Assembly (NCBI GenBank): GCA_036392375.1
Contig: DASVYC010000105.1
Span: forward strand, 1 to 64,000
Length of the DNA: 64,000 bases
From: JAFEBO01 sp036392375
GTDB lineage: Bacteria; Planctomycetota; Phycisphaerae; Phycisphaerales; UBA1924
Direction: 5' to 3'
The notes below the pieces were generated by a model that worked only from the letters and a program-made list of their open reading frames with translations, did not search any database and was not told where the DNA came from. Of this stretch, positions 51,109 to 58,940 are shown one piece after another. Every line of letters begins with the position of its first letter. The first letter of the stretch is position 1. The translations under genes were made by a program, and so were the position numbers.

Positions 51109-52509
51109 ATGCGGAATCTTTGTGTGTGCGTCGCGGCTCTCTCCGGGCTCGCGCTGTCGTCGGTCGCTGCGGCCCAGGTGCTCGAGAGCCGCCTGTTCCT
51201 GAACGGGCTTCGCCGCCCCGTCTTCATGACCGCCGCCCCCGGCGACTCATCGCGGTTGTACATCGTCGAGAAGCAGGGCTTCATCCGCATCCTCCAGAAC
51301 GGCGTGCTCCAGCCCACGACCGCGCCCTTCCTCGACATCGACGCGCTCGTCACCGGCGGCACCAGCAACAACAGCGAGCAGGGCCTGCTCGGGCTGGCGT
51401 TCCATCCGGACTATCAGAACAACGGCCGCTACTACGTCTATTACACCAACACCTCCGGGCACACCACGCTCGTGGAACGCAACCGCAGCTCGAGCAATCC
51501 CAACCTCAGCGCCGCCACCTCGCGTCCCATCCTCACCATCAACCGCAACGCGACCAACCACCTCGGCGGCTGGATCGCATTCGGTTCCGACGGCTTCCTG
51601 TATATCGCGTCGGGTGATTCCGGCGGCGGGTGCGACCCCAACAACGTGGCGCAGAACTCCAACGAGCGCCGGGGCAAGATCCTGCGCATCAATGTGGACG
51701 CCGACGACTTCCCCGCCAATGCCAACGAGAACTACGGGATCGTCGCCGACAATCCCTTCTCTCAGGCCGGCGGCAACCCCGCGGTGTGGCTCACCGGGCT
51801 GCGCAACCCGTGGCGTCCCAGCTTCGATCGCGAGACGGGCGATCTGTACATCGCCGACGTCGGGCAGGGCGATCGCGAGGAAGTGAACTTCGTCGCCGCC
51901 GGATCGGCCAGCACACCCATCCGCAACTTCGGCTGGCCCTGGTACGAGGGCGATCTCGCCAACACCTGCAACAAGTCCGGCACTATCAGCGGCACCAAGG
52001 TCGACCCCATCCACGTCTACGACCACAACACCGGCTGCTCCATCACCGGCGGCTACGTCTACCGCGGCTCGGCGATCCCCTCGCTCCGCGGCACGTACTT
52101 CTTCGCCGACTACTGCGACGCCAAAATCTGGTCTTTCCGCTACACGCCCTCGGCGGGCAAGACCGAGTTCCTCGATCGCACCACCGAGCTGCGTGCCGCG
52201 GGGGTGGACATCGGCGCCATCGTCTCGTTCGCCGAGGACTCTGAGGGCGAGCTGTATGTGATCGACCAAGGGTCGGGCACCAACGGCGAGATCTGGAGGA
52301 TCGTCCGGGCCTGCACCGAGGATCTCGACAACTCCGGCACCGTCGACGACTCCGACTTTGTGATCTTCGCGGCGGCGTACAACCTGCTGCTGTGCAGCGA
52401 TCCCGCCATGCCCGCGGGCTGCCCGTCCGACTTCAACCGCGACGGCAACGTGGACGACACGGATTTCATCATCTTCGCCGAGGGGTACAACGCGCTGTTG
52501 TGCCCGTAA
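51109..52509 (+). CDS. Secreted PQQ-dependent sugar dehydrogenase-like protein with dockerin
   Basis: A 466-residue protein. The signal peptide ends VAAA (about residue 22). A propeller of the soluble aldose/sorbosone dehydrogenase family follows: RRPVFMTAAPGDSSRLYIVE, SEQGLLGLAFHPDYQNNG, the catalytic-His motif NHLGGWIAFGSDGFLYIASG, RRGKILRINVDADDFP, GLRNPWRPSFDRETGDLYIA and FGWPWYEGD. It would oxidise sugars or polyols with PQQ; no substrate can be assigned. The dockerin is 402-466 (CTEDLDNSGTVDD at its start), ending CP. GGGACACC precedes the chosen ATG; -10-like TATGTT lies at 51059. It is the last gene of the array. Confidence 0.9.
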   Translation: MRNLCVCVAALSGLALSSVAAAQVLESRLFLNGLRRPVFMTAAPGDSSRLYIVEKQGFIRILQNGVLQPTTAPFLDIDALVTGGTSNNSEQGLLGLAFHPDYQNNGRYYVYYTNTSGHTTLVERNRSSSNPNLSAATSRPILTINRNATNHLGGWIAFGSDGFLYIASGDSGGGCDPNNVAQNSNERRGKILRINVDADDFPANANENYGIVADNPFSQAGGNPAVWLTGLRNPWRPSFDRETGDLYIADVGQGDREEVNFVAAGSASTPIRNFGWPWYEGDLANTCNKSGTISGTKVDPIHVYDHNTGCSITGGYVYRGSAIPSLRGTYFFADYCDAKIWSFRYTPSAGKTEFLDRTTELRAAGVDIGAIVSFAEDSEGELYVIDQGSGTNGEIWRIVRACTEDLDNSGTVDDSDFVIFAAAYNLLLCSDPAMPAGCPSDFNRDGNVDDTDFIIFAEGYNALLCP

Positions 52510-52669
52510 CCCCTGATGTTCAAGATGCTGGAAGGGTGCCACGGCTCGGCCGTCTTGGGCAAACTGGGTGCGGACGCAGCGTGATCCAACGTCGTCACAC
52601 CGCTTGACCTCCGAGCAGGACAAGCGGTGGCATGCGCTGTGAGGAGTCATCGGGTCCGTCGAATAGGCG

Positions 52670-53650
52670 TTACCGCCGCGTCGCCATCTCCAGCCCGCTC
52701 TTGCCGATCACCTTCTCGGCGTAGTCGTTCATGGCGTCGCGGAGCTGCTCGAAGCTCTCGAGCACGTAGTAGATCGGCTGGTAGTGATCGATCTCGAACG
52801 GGGTCTCGCAGACGCGCTCGAGATCGAACGGCCGCCACTCGGGAACGGGGCGCTCCTTGCAAGGCTCGGCGGACTGCGGGCCGTTCTTCGTCTTCTCCCA
52901 GACGCCGTTGAGTGAGTATGCGCTCTCGGCGTGGCTGCTCACGAGCCCGCTGCCGTAGACCTTTACCTTGCCGTCTTCCTTGATCAGCCCGAACTCGACG
53001 GTGAACCAGAAGAGACGACCGAGGCGCTCGATGTGCTCGGGATCGTCGCACAAGAGCGAAGCGCGGCCGTAGGTCTGCAGGAAGTCGGCGAAGACCCGCA
53101 AGGCGTGCAGGGGCACGTGCCCGAAGACATCGTGGAAGATGTCCGGCTCGGGCAGGTAATCCATCACCTCGCGCGGGCGAATGAGCACGGTGGTGGGGAA
53201 CTCGCGCTGAGCCAAACACGCGAAGAAGGCCTTGGCGGGCAGGTAGCCGGGCACGCCGTAGGACGCCCACGACGAGACCGAGTGCAGGAACTTGTTGATG
53301 CCGTCGAGCCGGGTGCCCTTGGTGAGTTTGACGCCGCCGGCGACCTCGATGTCCTGGTCGAGCACGAGATCGTCGAGCAGCGGCAGGCGGTCGCGGGTCA
53401 GGCGGAGGATCTTCATGCCCTCGATGAACTGCCCGCTGACCTGGTTCTCCAGCACGCTCCAGCGCCGGTCGAACAAGTCGCGCCACACGTCGTGGTTCTC
53501 GCGGGTGTACTTCGTGTAGTGCTGGGTGATGTAGAACGAGTCGGCGTTGATGTCGGCGTGGTGCTGCTCGGGCGCGCGGTCGGCGTTGGCCTGGGCTTGC
53601 TTGGCCTCGTCGCTGTCGATGATGTTGTTGTAGCGGATGTCGGCGCGCAT
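52670..53650 (-). CDS. phhA: Phenylalanine 4-monooxygenase (pterin-dependent)
   Basis: A 326-residue cytoplasmic non-haem iron enzyme that hydroxylates phenylalanine to tyrosine using tetrahydropterin and oxygen. The iron ligands are visible as His173 and His178 in FHDVFGHVPL and Glu219 in FTVEFGL. The aromatic hydroxylase core is intact (FPTTVLIRPREVMDYLPEPD; LVSSHAESAYSLNG), ending IYYVLESFEQLRDAM. It is monomeric bacterial-type, without the N-terminal ACT domain of animal enzymes. No pterin dehydratase (phhB) gene lies beside it. GGAG precedes the ATG. It is convergent with the last array gene, separated by 160 bases. Confidence 0.95.
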   Translation of the reverse strand: MRADIRYNNIIDSDEAKQAQANADRAPEQHHADINADSFYITQHYTKYTRENHDVWRDLFDRRWSVLENQVSGQFIEGMKILRLTRDRLPLLDDLVLDQDIEVAGGVKLTKGTRLDGINKFLHSVSSWASYGVPGYLPAKAFFACLAQREFPTTVLIRPREVMDYLPEPDIFHDVFGHVPLHALRVFADFLQTYGRASLLCDDPEHIERLGRLFWFTVEFGLIKEDGKVKVYGSGLVSSHAESAYSLNGVWEKTKNGPQSAEPCKERPVPEWRPFDLERVCETPFEIDHYQPIYYVLESFEQLRDAMNDYAEKVIGKSGLEMATRR

Positions 53651-53747
53651 GGGTGCATCTCCGAGCCGCGGGCTTCAGCCCGCGCGGGCTCCGGGTCATG
53701 ATACGAACGTGCCGTTCCCAAGATGCGGTGGTGGGGCGTTGGGAAGG

Positions 53748-54023
53748 AAGGCATTTCACCGCGGAGAACGCAGAGAACGCGGAGAAGGAAAGAGGATGGA
53801 CAGGGGATGGATGCGAGAACAGACCGGGTGCGAGGCTGTTCTGTGAGCGAGCCTGTGCGTTCTCGCCCCGTGCGACGTTGGATCCGTCGCCTGAGGACTC
53901 TCGACATCCTGAGTTTGTTCCGCACGGGGCGAGGACGCCCCGGCTCGCTGTCATCGACCTGTATCGCCCTTCGCACTCGCTGCTTCCTCCGCGTTCTCTG
54001 CGTCCTCCGCGGTGCAATGCCTT
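53748..54023. repeat. Intergenic inverted-repeat element, copy 3
   Basis: The outer arms 53748-53784 and 53987-54023 are complementary over 37 bases with only two mismatches (AAGGCATTTCACCGCGGAG to the left, CTCCGCGGTGCAATGCCTT to the right). Inside lies GGGGCGAGGACGCCCCGGCT, shared with copies 1 and 2. The arm sequence differs from the other copies (CGCAGAGAACGCGGAG units instead of CACGGAG), yet the two arms match each other. Confidence 0.85.
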
Positions 54024-54057
54024 CGCTTTCCGCCGAGCCTCGGTCCTTCTCCCGATT

Positions 54058-54102
54058 CCAAAAACAACAGCGCGGGCCGTCCCTTTTCAAGGACGGCCCG
54101 CG
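54058..54102 (-). terminator. Strong intrinsic terminator with no assigned gene
   Basis: CGCGGGCCGTCC (54071-54082) pairs perfectly with GGACGGCCCGCG (54091-54102). On the minus strand it is followed by CTGTTGTTTTTGG. It has the form of a Rho-independent terminator for a minus-strand transcript, but no annotated gene lies upstream on that strand before nrfH. Confidence 0.7.
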
Positions 54103-54317
54103 TGGTCAGAGGCACGCGATCGCGTGCCAAAGTGAGCGTGCGGACCCGCGGCGACATCATCGCCCTGCGTGCGTCCTGCGTTGTTCTCGAGGTATCCCGG
54201 AGCGACGACATCGCGTCCAGCGCCGGGCTGCCTCTCCCCAAAGCGAGCTCCGCTCGCCGTCCGACCGGGCACGCGCTCTCGCGCGGCGGAACGCCCGTCG
54301 GACGACATCAGCCTAAC
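54058..54317 (-). ncRNA. Candidate structured RNA upstream of nrfH (minus strand)
   Basis: Reading the minus strand, a possible promoter (TTGCGT, 18 bases, TAGGCT, ending near 54310) is followed by a stem GTCCGAC/GTCGGAC extended by GGGC/GCCC (54259-54303) with an inner CGCGC/GCGCG stem, a GCGAGC/GCTCGC hairpin (54243-54257), a GGCACGC/GCGTGCC hairpin (54111-54128), and a perfect 12-base terminator. No credible protein gene occupies this stretch. I do not recognise tmRNA, RNase P, 6S or SRP signatures, so the class is unknown. Confidence 0.35.
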
Positions 54318-54504
54318 CCCGCTCCCCCGGAGAACGCAATGAAAAACCGGCCGATTGTCGGGCGAGTCGCGTTCGCAGTACGATCGGTATCGCGGCACCT
54401 TGCGAGCCCCGACTGCTCTTCGTCGCATTTGTTCTCGGGCCAGCGTGCACACATTACGGATATTGATATCATGTATCACGACCGATCGGTCATGGAGTCA
54501 CCTC

Positions 54505-54975
54505 GTGGAGCGTCGCGCCGGAATCACGATCGCAGGGCTCGCGCTGGCGGCGTTGATCGGAATCTGCGTCGGCAGCGCTGCCTACACGTTCCGCTTCGCC
54601 GAGGGAACGAGCTATCTCTCGAACGATCCCAAGGCGTGCGTGAATTGTCACATCATGCGTGAGCAGTACGACGGCTGGCAGAAGGCCGCGCATCACGCCA
54701 ACGCCACGTGCAACGACTGCCACGTGCCGCAGGACCTGGTGGGCAAGTACTACACCAAGGCCGAGCACGGTTGGCGGCACAGCAAGGGCTTCACGCTCCA
54801 GAACTTTCACGAGCCGATCCGCATCACGCCCGAGAGCCTGGCGGTCGTGAACGCCAACTGCGTGCGCTGTCATGAGGGGCTCACAAGCGAGATCACGTCG
54901 CACGCCGATCCGGTGCGCGGGCTGGTGAACTGCACGCAGTGTCACGCGCGCGTGGGGCATGGGCCGCGCAACTAG
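54505..54975 (+). CDS. nrfH: NrfH-type tetrahaem cytochrome c (quinol dehydrogenase of nitrite reductase)
   Basis: A 156-residue membrane-anchored cytochrome of the NapC/NirT family. It takes electrons from menaquinol and passes them to NrfA. A single N-terminal helix (ITIAGLALAALIGICVGSAAY) anchors it. Four haem sites follow: CVNCH (45-49), CNDCH (69-73), CVRCH (119-123) and CTQCH (143-147). Met51 right after the first site is the NrfH-type haem-1 ligand. GTG 54505 is chosen because GGAG lies seven bases upstream and the anchor follows at once; the frame upstream is not NrfH-like. It forms a pair with nrfA, 45 bases downstream. Confidence 0.94.
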   Translation: MERRAGITIAGLALAALIGICVGSAAYTFRFAEGTSYLSNDPKACVNCHIMREQYDGWQKAAHHANATCNDCHVPQDLVGKYYTKAEHGWRHSKGFTLQNFHEPIRITPESLAVVNANCVRCHEGLTSEITSHADPVRGLVNCTQCHARVGHGPRN

Positions 54976-55020
54976 TGGAGCAGTGGGGGCAGTGGGGAGA
55001 ATGAGCCAGAAAGGACTTCG

Positions 55021-56487
55021 ATGAGCACTTCCAAGACCAACTGGTTCGCGTACTGGGTGGTGGCGATTGTGGCCGCGGGAGGAACCGCGGCGGCGCTGCT
55101 GCTGCTGCAGAACATCAACCAGCGCAAGATGGAGGCCAAGCAGACGGCCTTCAAGTTGGTCGATGTCTTCGAGACCACCGTCGATCCCCTCCAATGGGGC
55201 AAGAACTTCCCGCGCCAGTACGACTCGTACCTCCGCACCGTGGACACCCAGCGCACCCGCCACGGCGGGAGTGAGGCGTTCCAGAAGCTTGACACCGATC
55301 CGCACCTGCGGGCCATCTTCGACGGCTACGCCTTCTCTATCGACTACCGCGAAGAGCGCGGCCACGCGTACATGCTCAGCGACCAGCGCGAGACCGAGCG
55401 CGTGCACAAGAAGGCCCAGCCCGGAGCGTGCGTGCAGTGCCACGCATCCAATGTCGTCGCGTACCGCAAGCTGGGCATCGAGAAGGGCGCCCCGGGCACG
55501 GTGGAGATGCCGTTCGCCTCCAAGGAGGCCCAGGCACAGCTTTTCAAGGGCTTCGAGGAGATGTGCAAGATGAAGTTCGACGACGCCACCAAGCTCGTCG
55601 AGCACCCCGTCGCCTGCATCGACTGCCACGATCCGGACACCATGCACCTGCGGGTTACCAAGCCAGGATTCCTGAACGGCATCCGTGCTCTTGCCAAGTC
55701 CAGCGATCCCGTGCCGCACCTGCCCAGCATCGAACGCTGGCGCAAGGGCGACCGCAGCAAGGACTACGACCCCAACGTCGAGGCTTCGCGGCAGGAGATG
55801 CGGGCCATGGCCTGCGGCCAGTGCCACGTGGAGTACCACTTCAAGGGCGAGGGCAAGCTCGTCACCTACCCGTGGATGAACGGGCTCAAGGTCGAGCAGA
55901 TCGAGAAGTACTACGACGACTCGGGCTTCAGCGACTGGACCCACGCCAGGAGCGGCGCCAAGGTGCTCAAAGCCCAGCACCCCGAATTTGAGATGTGGAG
56001 CCAGGGCATCCATGCCCGCAGCGGCGTGTCCTGCGCTGATTGTCACATGCCGTACGTTCGCGAGGGCGCGATCAAGGTGAGTGATCACCACACCCGAAGC
56101 CCGATGCTGAACATCAGCCGCGCGTGCCAGACGTGCCACTCCTACAGCGAGGAAGAGATTTCCTCCCGCGTGGCGGCGATCCAGGATCGCACCAAGAAGC
56201 TGCTCGATGCGTCGGAGCAGGCCGTCGTGGATCTCATCGCCGCGCTCGAACAGGCCAAGAAGGACGGTATGACCGACGAGCAGCTCCTGCCCGTGCAGAA
56301 GCTGCAGCGTGCGGCTCAGTGGCGGTGCGACTTTGTGAACGCCGAGAACTCGATGGGCTTCCACGCCCCGCAGGAAGCGGCCCGGATCTTGGGCGAGTCG
56401 ATCGACCTCGCCCGCCAGGGACAGATCGAGCTGCTCAAGATGCAGTCGGGCAAGACCACGACCAAGTCCACGGCGAGCGCGAAGTAA
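55021..56487 (+). CDS. nrfA: Pentahaem nitrite reductase (ammonia-forming), CXXCH type
   Basis: A 488-residue extracytoplasmic enzyme reducing nitrite to ammonium with six electrons. An uncleaved or cleaved N-terminal hydrophobic segment spans about 8-30. Haem sites in order are CVQCH (137-141), CIDCH (199-203), CGQCH (265-269), CADCH (338-342) and CQTCH (369-373). The first, catalytic site has His where well-known enzymes have Lys (CXXCK). Active-site residues fit the family: Arg123 in SDQRETER, Tyr272 in HVEYHF, His320 in QHPEFE. AAAGGA lies just before the ATG. With nrfH it forms the minimal NrfHA complex for respiratory or detoxifying nitrite ammonification. Confidence 0.95.
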   Translation: MSTSKTNWFAYWVVAIVAAGGTAAALLLLQNINQRKMEAKQTAFKLVDVFETTVDPLQWGKNFPRQYDSYLRTVDTQRTRHGGSEAFQKLDTDPHLRAIFDGYAFSIDYREERGHAYMLSDQRETERVHKKAQPGACVQCHASNVVAYRKLGIEKGAPGTVEMPFASKEAQAQLFKGFEEMCKMKFDDATKLVEHPVACIDCHDPDTMHLRVTKPGFLNGIRALAKSSDPVPHLPSIERWRKGDRSKDYDPNVEASRQEMRAMACGQCHVEYHFKGEGKLVTYPWMNGLKVEQIEKYYDDSGFSDWTHARSGAKVLKAQHPEFEMWSQGIHARSGVSCADCHMPYVREGAIKVSDHHTRSPMLNISRACQTCHSYSEEEISSRVAAIQDRTKKLLDASEQAVVDLIAALEQAKKDGMTDEQLLPVQKLQRAAQWRCDFVNAENSMGFHAPQEAARILGESIDLARQGQIELLKMQSGKTTTKSTASAK

Positions 56488-56529
56488 GTCCTGAGGCAAG
56501 CCGTGGCACCCGAGGCTGCAGCGTCGCCG

Positions 56530-57858
56530 TCACACCATCCGCGTACCGAAGCACGCCCACGCCGTCGCTTCGTCGATCGCTTCGCCGGGATTGATCGCGT
56601 CGCGTTCCGCCATCTCGGGCCGACGCCGCGCCACCGCGGCCTGCACCGAGTCCTCCGGGTTCGCGCGCACGATCGGCACGTCGCTGCCAAAGAGCAGCGT
56701 CCTGCCCGGCACGAGCCCGGACCGGATCAGGCTCTTCCACGGCATGACCCGCTCAAGCTGCCCGGGCACCGCGCGTTGCAGAGCCTCGATATCCGCCAGC
56801 AGATGGCACGGCTGCACGCTCGCGACCACGCCCAGCTCCGCGAAACGCGGGATGTCGTCGGGAGCGATCAGTTCGGCGTGCTCGATGCGGAGTGGACAAG
56901 ACGAAGAGGCGGAGCGACGAAGAGACGGAGGAATGGAAGCAACGGCATCGAGGCAGGCCTGGACCGCGCCGTCGCCGATGGCGTGCATCGCAAGGCCGAG
57001 GTTGAGGCGTAGACAGCGCTCCGCCGCGTCGGTGATCTGGCGAGGCGTCATCAGGGCTTTGCCGTGGCGGAGATCGGGGGGCGACTGGGAGTAGGGCTTG
57101 AGCACCCAGGCGGTGCGGCTGTTGAGCGTGCCGTCGGTGAAGATCTTGCCGCCCAGGAGCCGCACCCGTGGCGATTCCCATCCGCCGCGGGACACTGTCA
57201 TCGCATCGAGATCGTCCATCAGCGCATACAAGCCGACCCGCAGCGGCAGGCGCCCGTCCCGCTCCAGCCGCGCCAGCAGCGGCCCCAGCCAAGGCGGGCT
57301 CGCGAGATCGTGCATCTCCGCGAAGCCCAATGCCGCGAGGTGCCCGAGCGCGGCGGAGATTTGTGCCTCGCGTGCCGATGCGGGCGGCTCGGGCGCCTTC
57401 GCCCACGTCGCGAACGCCGCGGCCTCCAGCAGCAGGCCTGTGGGATCTCCGTCTCGCGTGCGCTCGATCACGCCGCCGTCGGGATCGGGTGTGCCGCGCG
57501 TGATGCCCGCCGCGGCGAGTGCGGCGGTGTTGGCGAAGACCGCGTGATGATCGAAGGACATGATCAGCGTCGGGCGATCGCCCGTGACGCGGTCCAGTTC
57601 TTCGCGGGTCATCCAACGCCTTTCGGCCCATCCCTCGTACCGCGCCGAGTGGGCCTGAAGCCACGAGCCAGGCGGATCGTCATGCACCCCGCTGGCGCGA
57701 CGAGCGACGCGATCGAGAGACTCGCTCACCGAGCGGCAGCCTTCGAGGCTGAGCATCGAGAGCGCCTTGCCCAGCCAGGGCAGGTGCCCGTGCGCTTCGG
57801 TGATGGCGTGCGGCGGGCGCTTCCAGCCGGTCGGATCGGGAGAGTTCACGACGTCCAT
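56530..57858 (-). CDS. Amidohydrolase family protein (YtcJ-like), short form
   Basis: A 442-residue metal-dependent hydrolase. Barrel motifs are HGHL at the N-terminal metal site (EAHGHLPWLG), IMSFDHHAVF, LLGGKIFTDGT (bridging Lys), MHAIGDGAV, RIEHAELI and FGSDVPI. This is the amidohydrolase_3 pattern. The usual N- and C-terminal beta-sandwich strands are missing or minimal: the protein begins near the metal site and stops at AWACFGTRMV, where relatives continue with a beta-domain. Substrate is unknown. ATG 57858 is chosen; its start overlaps the end of the upstream gene by 13 bases, so the two are probably translated together. Confidence 0.82.
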   Translation of the reverse strand: MDVVNSPDPTGWKRPPHAITEAHGHLPWLGKALSMLSLEGCRSVSESLDRVARRASGVHDDPPGSWLQAHSARYEGWAERRWMTREELDRVTGDRPTLIMSFDHHAVFANTAALAAAGITRGTPDPDGGVIERTRDGDPTGLLLEAAAFATWAKAPEPPASAREAQISAALGHLAALGFAEMHDLASPPWLGPLLARLERDGRLPLRVGLYALMDDLDAMTVSRGGWESPRVRLLGGKIFTDGTLNSRTAWVLKPYSQSPPDLRHGKALMTPRQITDAAERCLRLNLGLAMHAIGDGAVQACLDAVASIPPSLRRSASSSCPLRIEHAELIAPDDIPRFAELGVVASVQPCHLLADIEALQRAVPGQLERVMPWKSLIRSGLVPGRTLLFGSDVPIVRANPEDSVQAAVARRRPEMAERDAINPGEAIDEATAWACFGTRMV

Positions 57859-58481
57859 GCCTCGATCGTTGCCCGCACCGCGGCGGGTGTGGCCCGCTCG
57901 ATGAACTCGACGCGTACCAGCCCGGTGCGGGTGCGGATGTCGATGCCGTCGGGATCGACGCCGACCGCCAGTGGTTCGGCGACGTCGCGGCCGGCGTGCT
58001 CGAGGACGATGGCCGCCAGGCGGGCGCGGTCGGCGTTCAGGCGCTTGCACAGCCGCGGCTCATCGCCCGCGACCGGGTTGGGCACGATCAGGTCCTCGAC
58101 GAGCGCCACGCCCATGGTCCATTTCGCGTCGAGCACCGTTAACGAGGCGAGGCGCGAGTCCTCACCCTTGCCGTGATAGATCAGGAACCGATCCCCCGCC
58201 GCGCCGTCTGTGCCGCCGGTCTCGAGCCAGCGCAGCTCGACGAGCAGTTGCAGCGAGGGGTCGCCCTCGTCGGGCACGTGCAGCACGATCGACTCGGCCT
58301 CTTCAACGCCCAGCGGGAGCGCAGCGACCGGAGTGCCGCTCGCGGGGTCGAGGACGAACCGCCGCGGGTAGATGGCCTCGTCGGCGATGATCACACCCGA
58401 CACGTGGCGGCGGAGGAAGTGCAGAGCGTCGATCGGGGGATGCGGGCGGAGCGTGGTCACGCGATCGAGTCTCCCGCGCAT
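57846..58481 (-). CDS. DUF2470-like (haem utilisation/PPOX-type) protein
   Basis: A 211-residue cytoplasmic protein. The first 140 residues form a split-barrel-like region (FLRRHVSGVIIADEAIYPRR, GDRFLIYHGKGEDSRLASLT) of the kind seen in pyridoxamine-phosphate-oxidase-like proteins. The C-terminal 75 residues (LCKRLNADRARLAAIVLEHA, then VGVDPDGIDIRTRTGLVRVEF) match the DUF2470 pattern linked to haem/iron utilisation, although the usual N-A-D-H is N-A-D-R here. The identification rests on pattern memory. ATG 58481 has AGAGGG upstream; a TTG 15 bases earlier is possible. It overlaps the amidohydrolase start. Confidence 0.65.
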   Translation of the reverse strand: MRGRLDRVTTLRPHPPIDALHFLRRHVSGVIIADEAIYPRRFVLDPASGTPVAALPLGVEEAESIVLHVPDEGDPSLQLLVELRWLETGGTDGAAGDRFLIYHGKGEDSRLASLTVLDAKWTMGVALVEDLIVPNPVAGDEPRLCKRLNADRARLAAIVLEHAGRDVAEPLAVGVDPDGIDIRTRTGLVRVEFIERATPAAVRATIEAWTS

Positions 58482-58719
58482 CGCGCCCTCTTGCAAGCGC
58501 TCCTGTGTCGGAGCGTCGCTTGAGAGCGCTCGATGCGGCGATGCAATGGATCAAGTTCAGCGATCGGGCTCAGCGGTCGGGCGAGACGATCGGACGGGTT
58601 GCACGGTGGCCCGGTTTCAAGCTCGAATCACCGCTCGTCGGCCATCCGATCGGAATACGAACGCGGTGCGTGGATCGCGGGAATTCAGGCGTCGAGGGTG
58701 GGTGGCGGGGGAGGGGTGC
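58482..58719. other. Intergenic region between the small-peptide terminator and the DUF2470-like gene
   Basis: About 240 bases with no gene I trust. It contains AGCGCTTG/GAGCGCTC-type short palindromes (58496-58520) and GATCGG/CCGATC pairs. The promoter of the minus-strand DUF2470-like/amidohydrolase pair should be here, but no clear boxes are seen. Confidence 0.45.
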
Positions 58720-58754
58720 AAAAAGAAACACGGGGCGGCTTTCGCTGCCCCGTG
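58719..58754 (-). terminator. Intrinsic terminator downstream of the lysine-rich peptide gene
   Basis: Minus-strand RNA: CACGGGGC-AGC, GAAA tetraloop, GCC-GCCCCGTG, then TTTCTTTTT. The 11-base stem (one G-T pair) lies at 58729-58754. The same 3' arm is also perfectly complementary over 16 bases to 58800-58815, so an alternative pairing exists. Confidence 0.8.
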
Positions 58755-58815
58755 TCGGTCGCGTTGTGAGACATTCGTGATCCGTGTCGGACGGGACGAC
58801 GAAAGCCGCCCCGTG
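58729..58815. repeat. 16-base perfect inverted repeat overlapping the terminator
   Basis: CACGGGGCGGCTTTCG (58729-58744) and CGAAAGCCGCCCCGTG (58800-58815) are exact inverse complements. In minus-strand RNA the upstream copy can pair with the terminator's 3' arm, competing with the terminator hairpin, the geometry of an antiterminator. It may equally be a decayed second terminator. Confidence 0.6.
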
Positions 58816-58940
58816 GTTGGATGCCGCGCGAGAACTCGCATCGGCGACTGCGGAAGGGAAGCATGCTCGCAGCTTGAGTTGGGACCGCTGCGAGCCTCCC
58901 GACGTCCTTCCGCCCGGGAGTATCTGGTCCCGAAGCGCGG

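Larger units (their letters stand above)
7575..52509. other. Array of 24 GC-type dockerin genes in 45 kb
   Basis: Twenty-four of 27 genes here encode exported proteins that end in a duplicated calcium-loop domain. In the 65-residue standard form each half reads C-x-x-D-L-N-x-D-G-x-V-D-D-x-D-F-x-x-F-x-x-A-Y, with the two halves offset by 36 residues. Cysteines fall at 1, 28, 37 and 64, and exactly one residue follows the last cysteine: Pro in 18, Glu in 4, Gln in 2. The loop D-x-N-x-D-G-x-V-D-D-x-D matches the type I dockerin EF-hand-like loop. From memory, NCBI protein families name such proteins GC-type dockerin domain-anchored. Genes at 7575-18995 are minus; those at 20854-52509 are plus. 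No cohesin is recognisable in the window. Confidence 0.9.

Noticed and set aside
54490..56499. 669-residue minus-strand frame opposite nrfHA
   Set aside because: Leu/Val/His-rich composition with no motifs, while the plus strand has nine haem sites in order.
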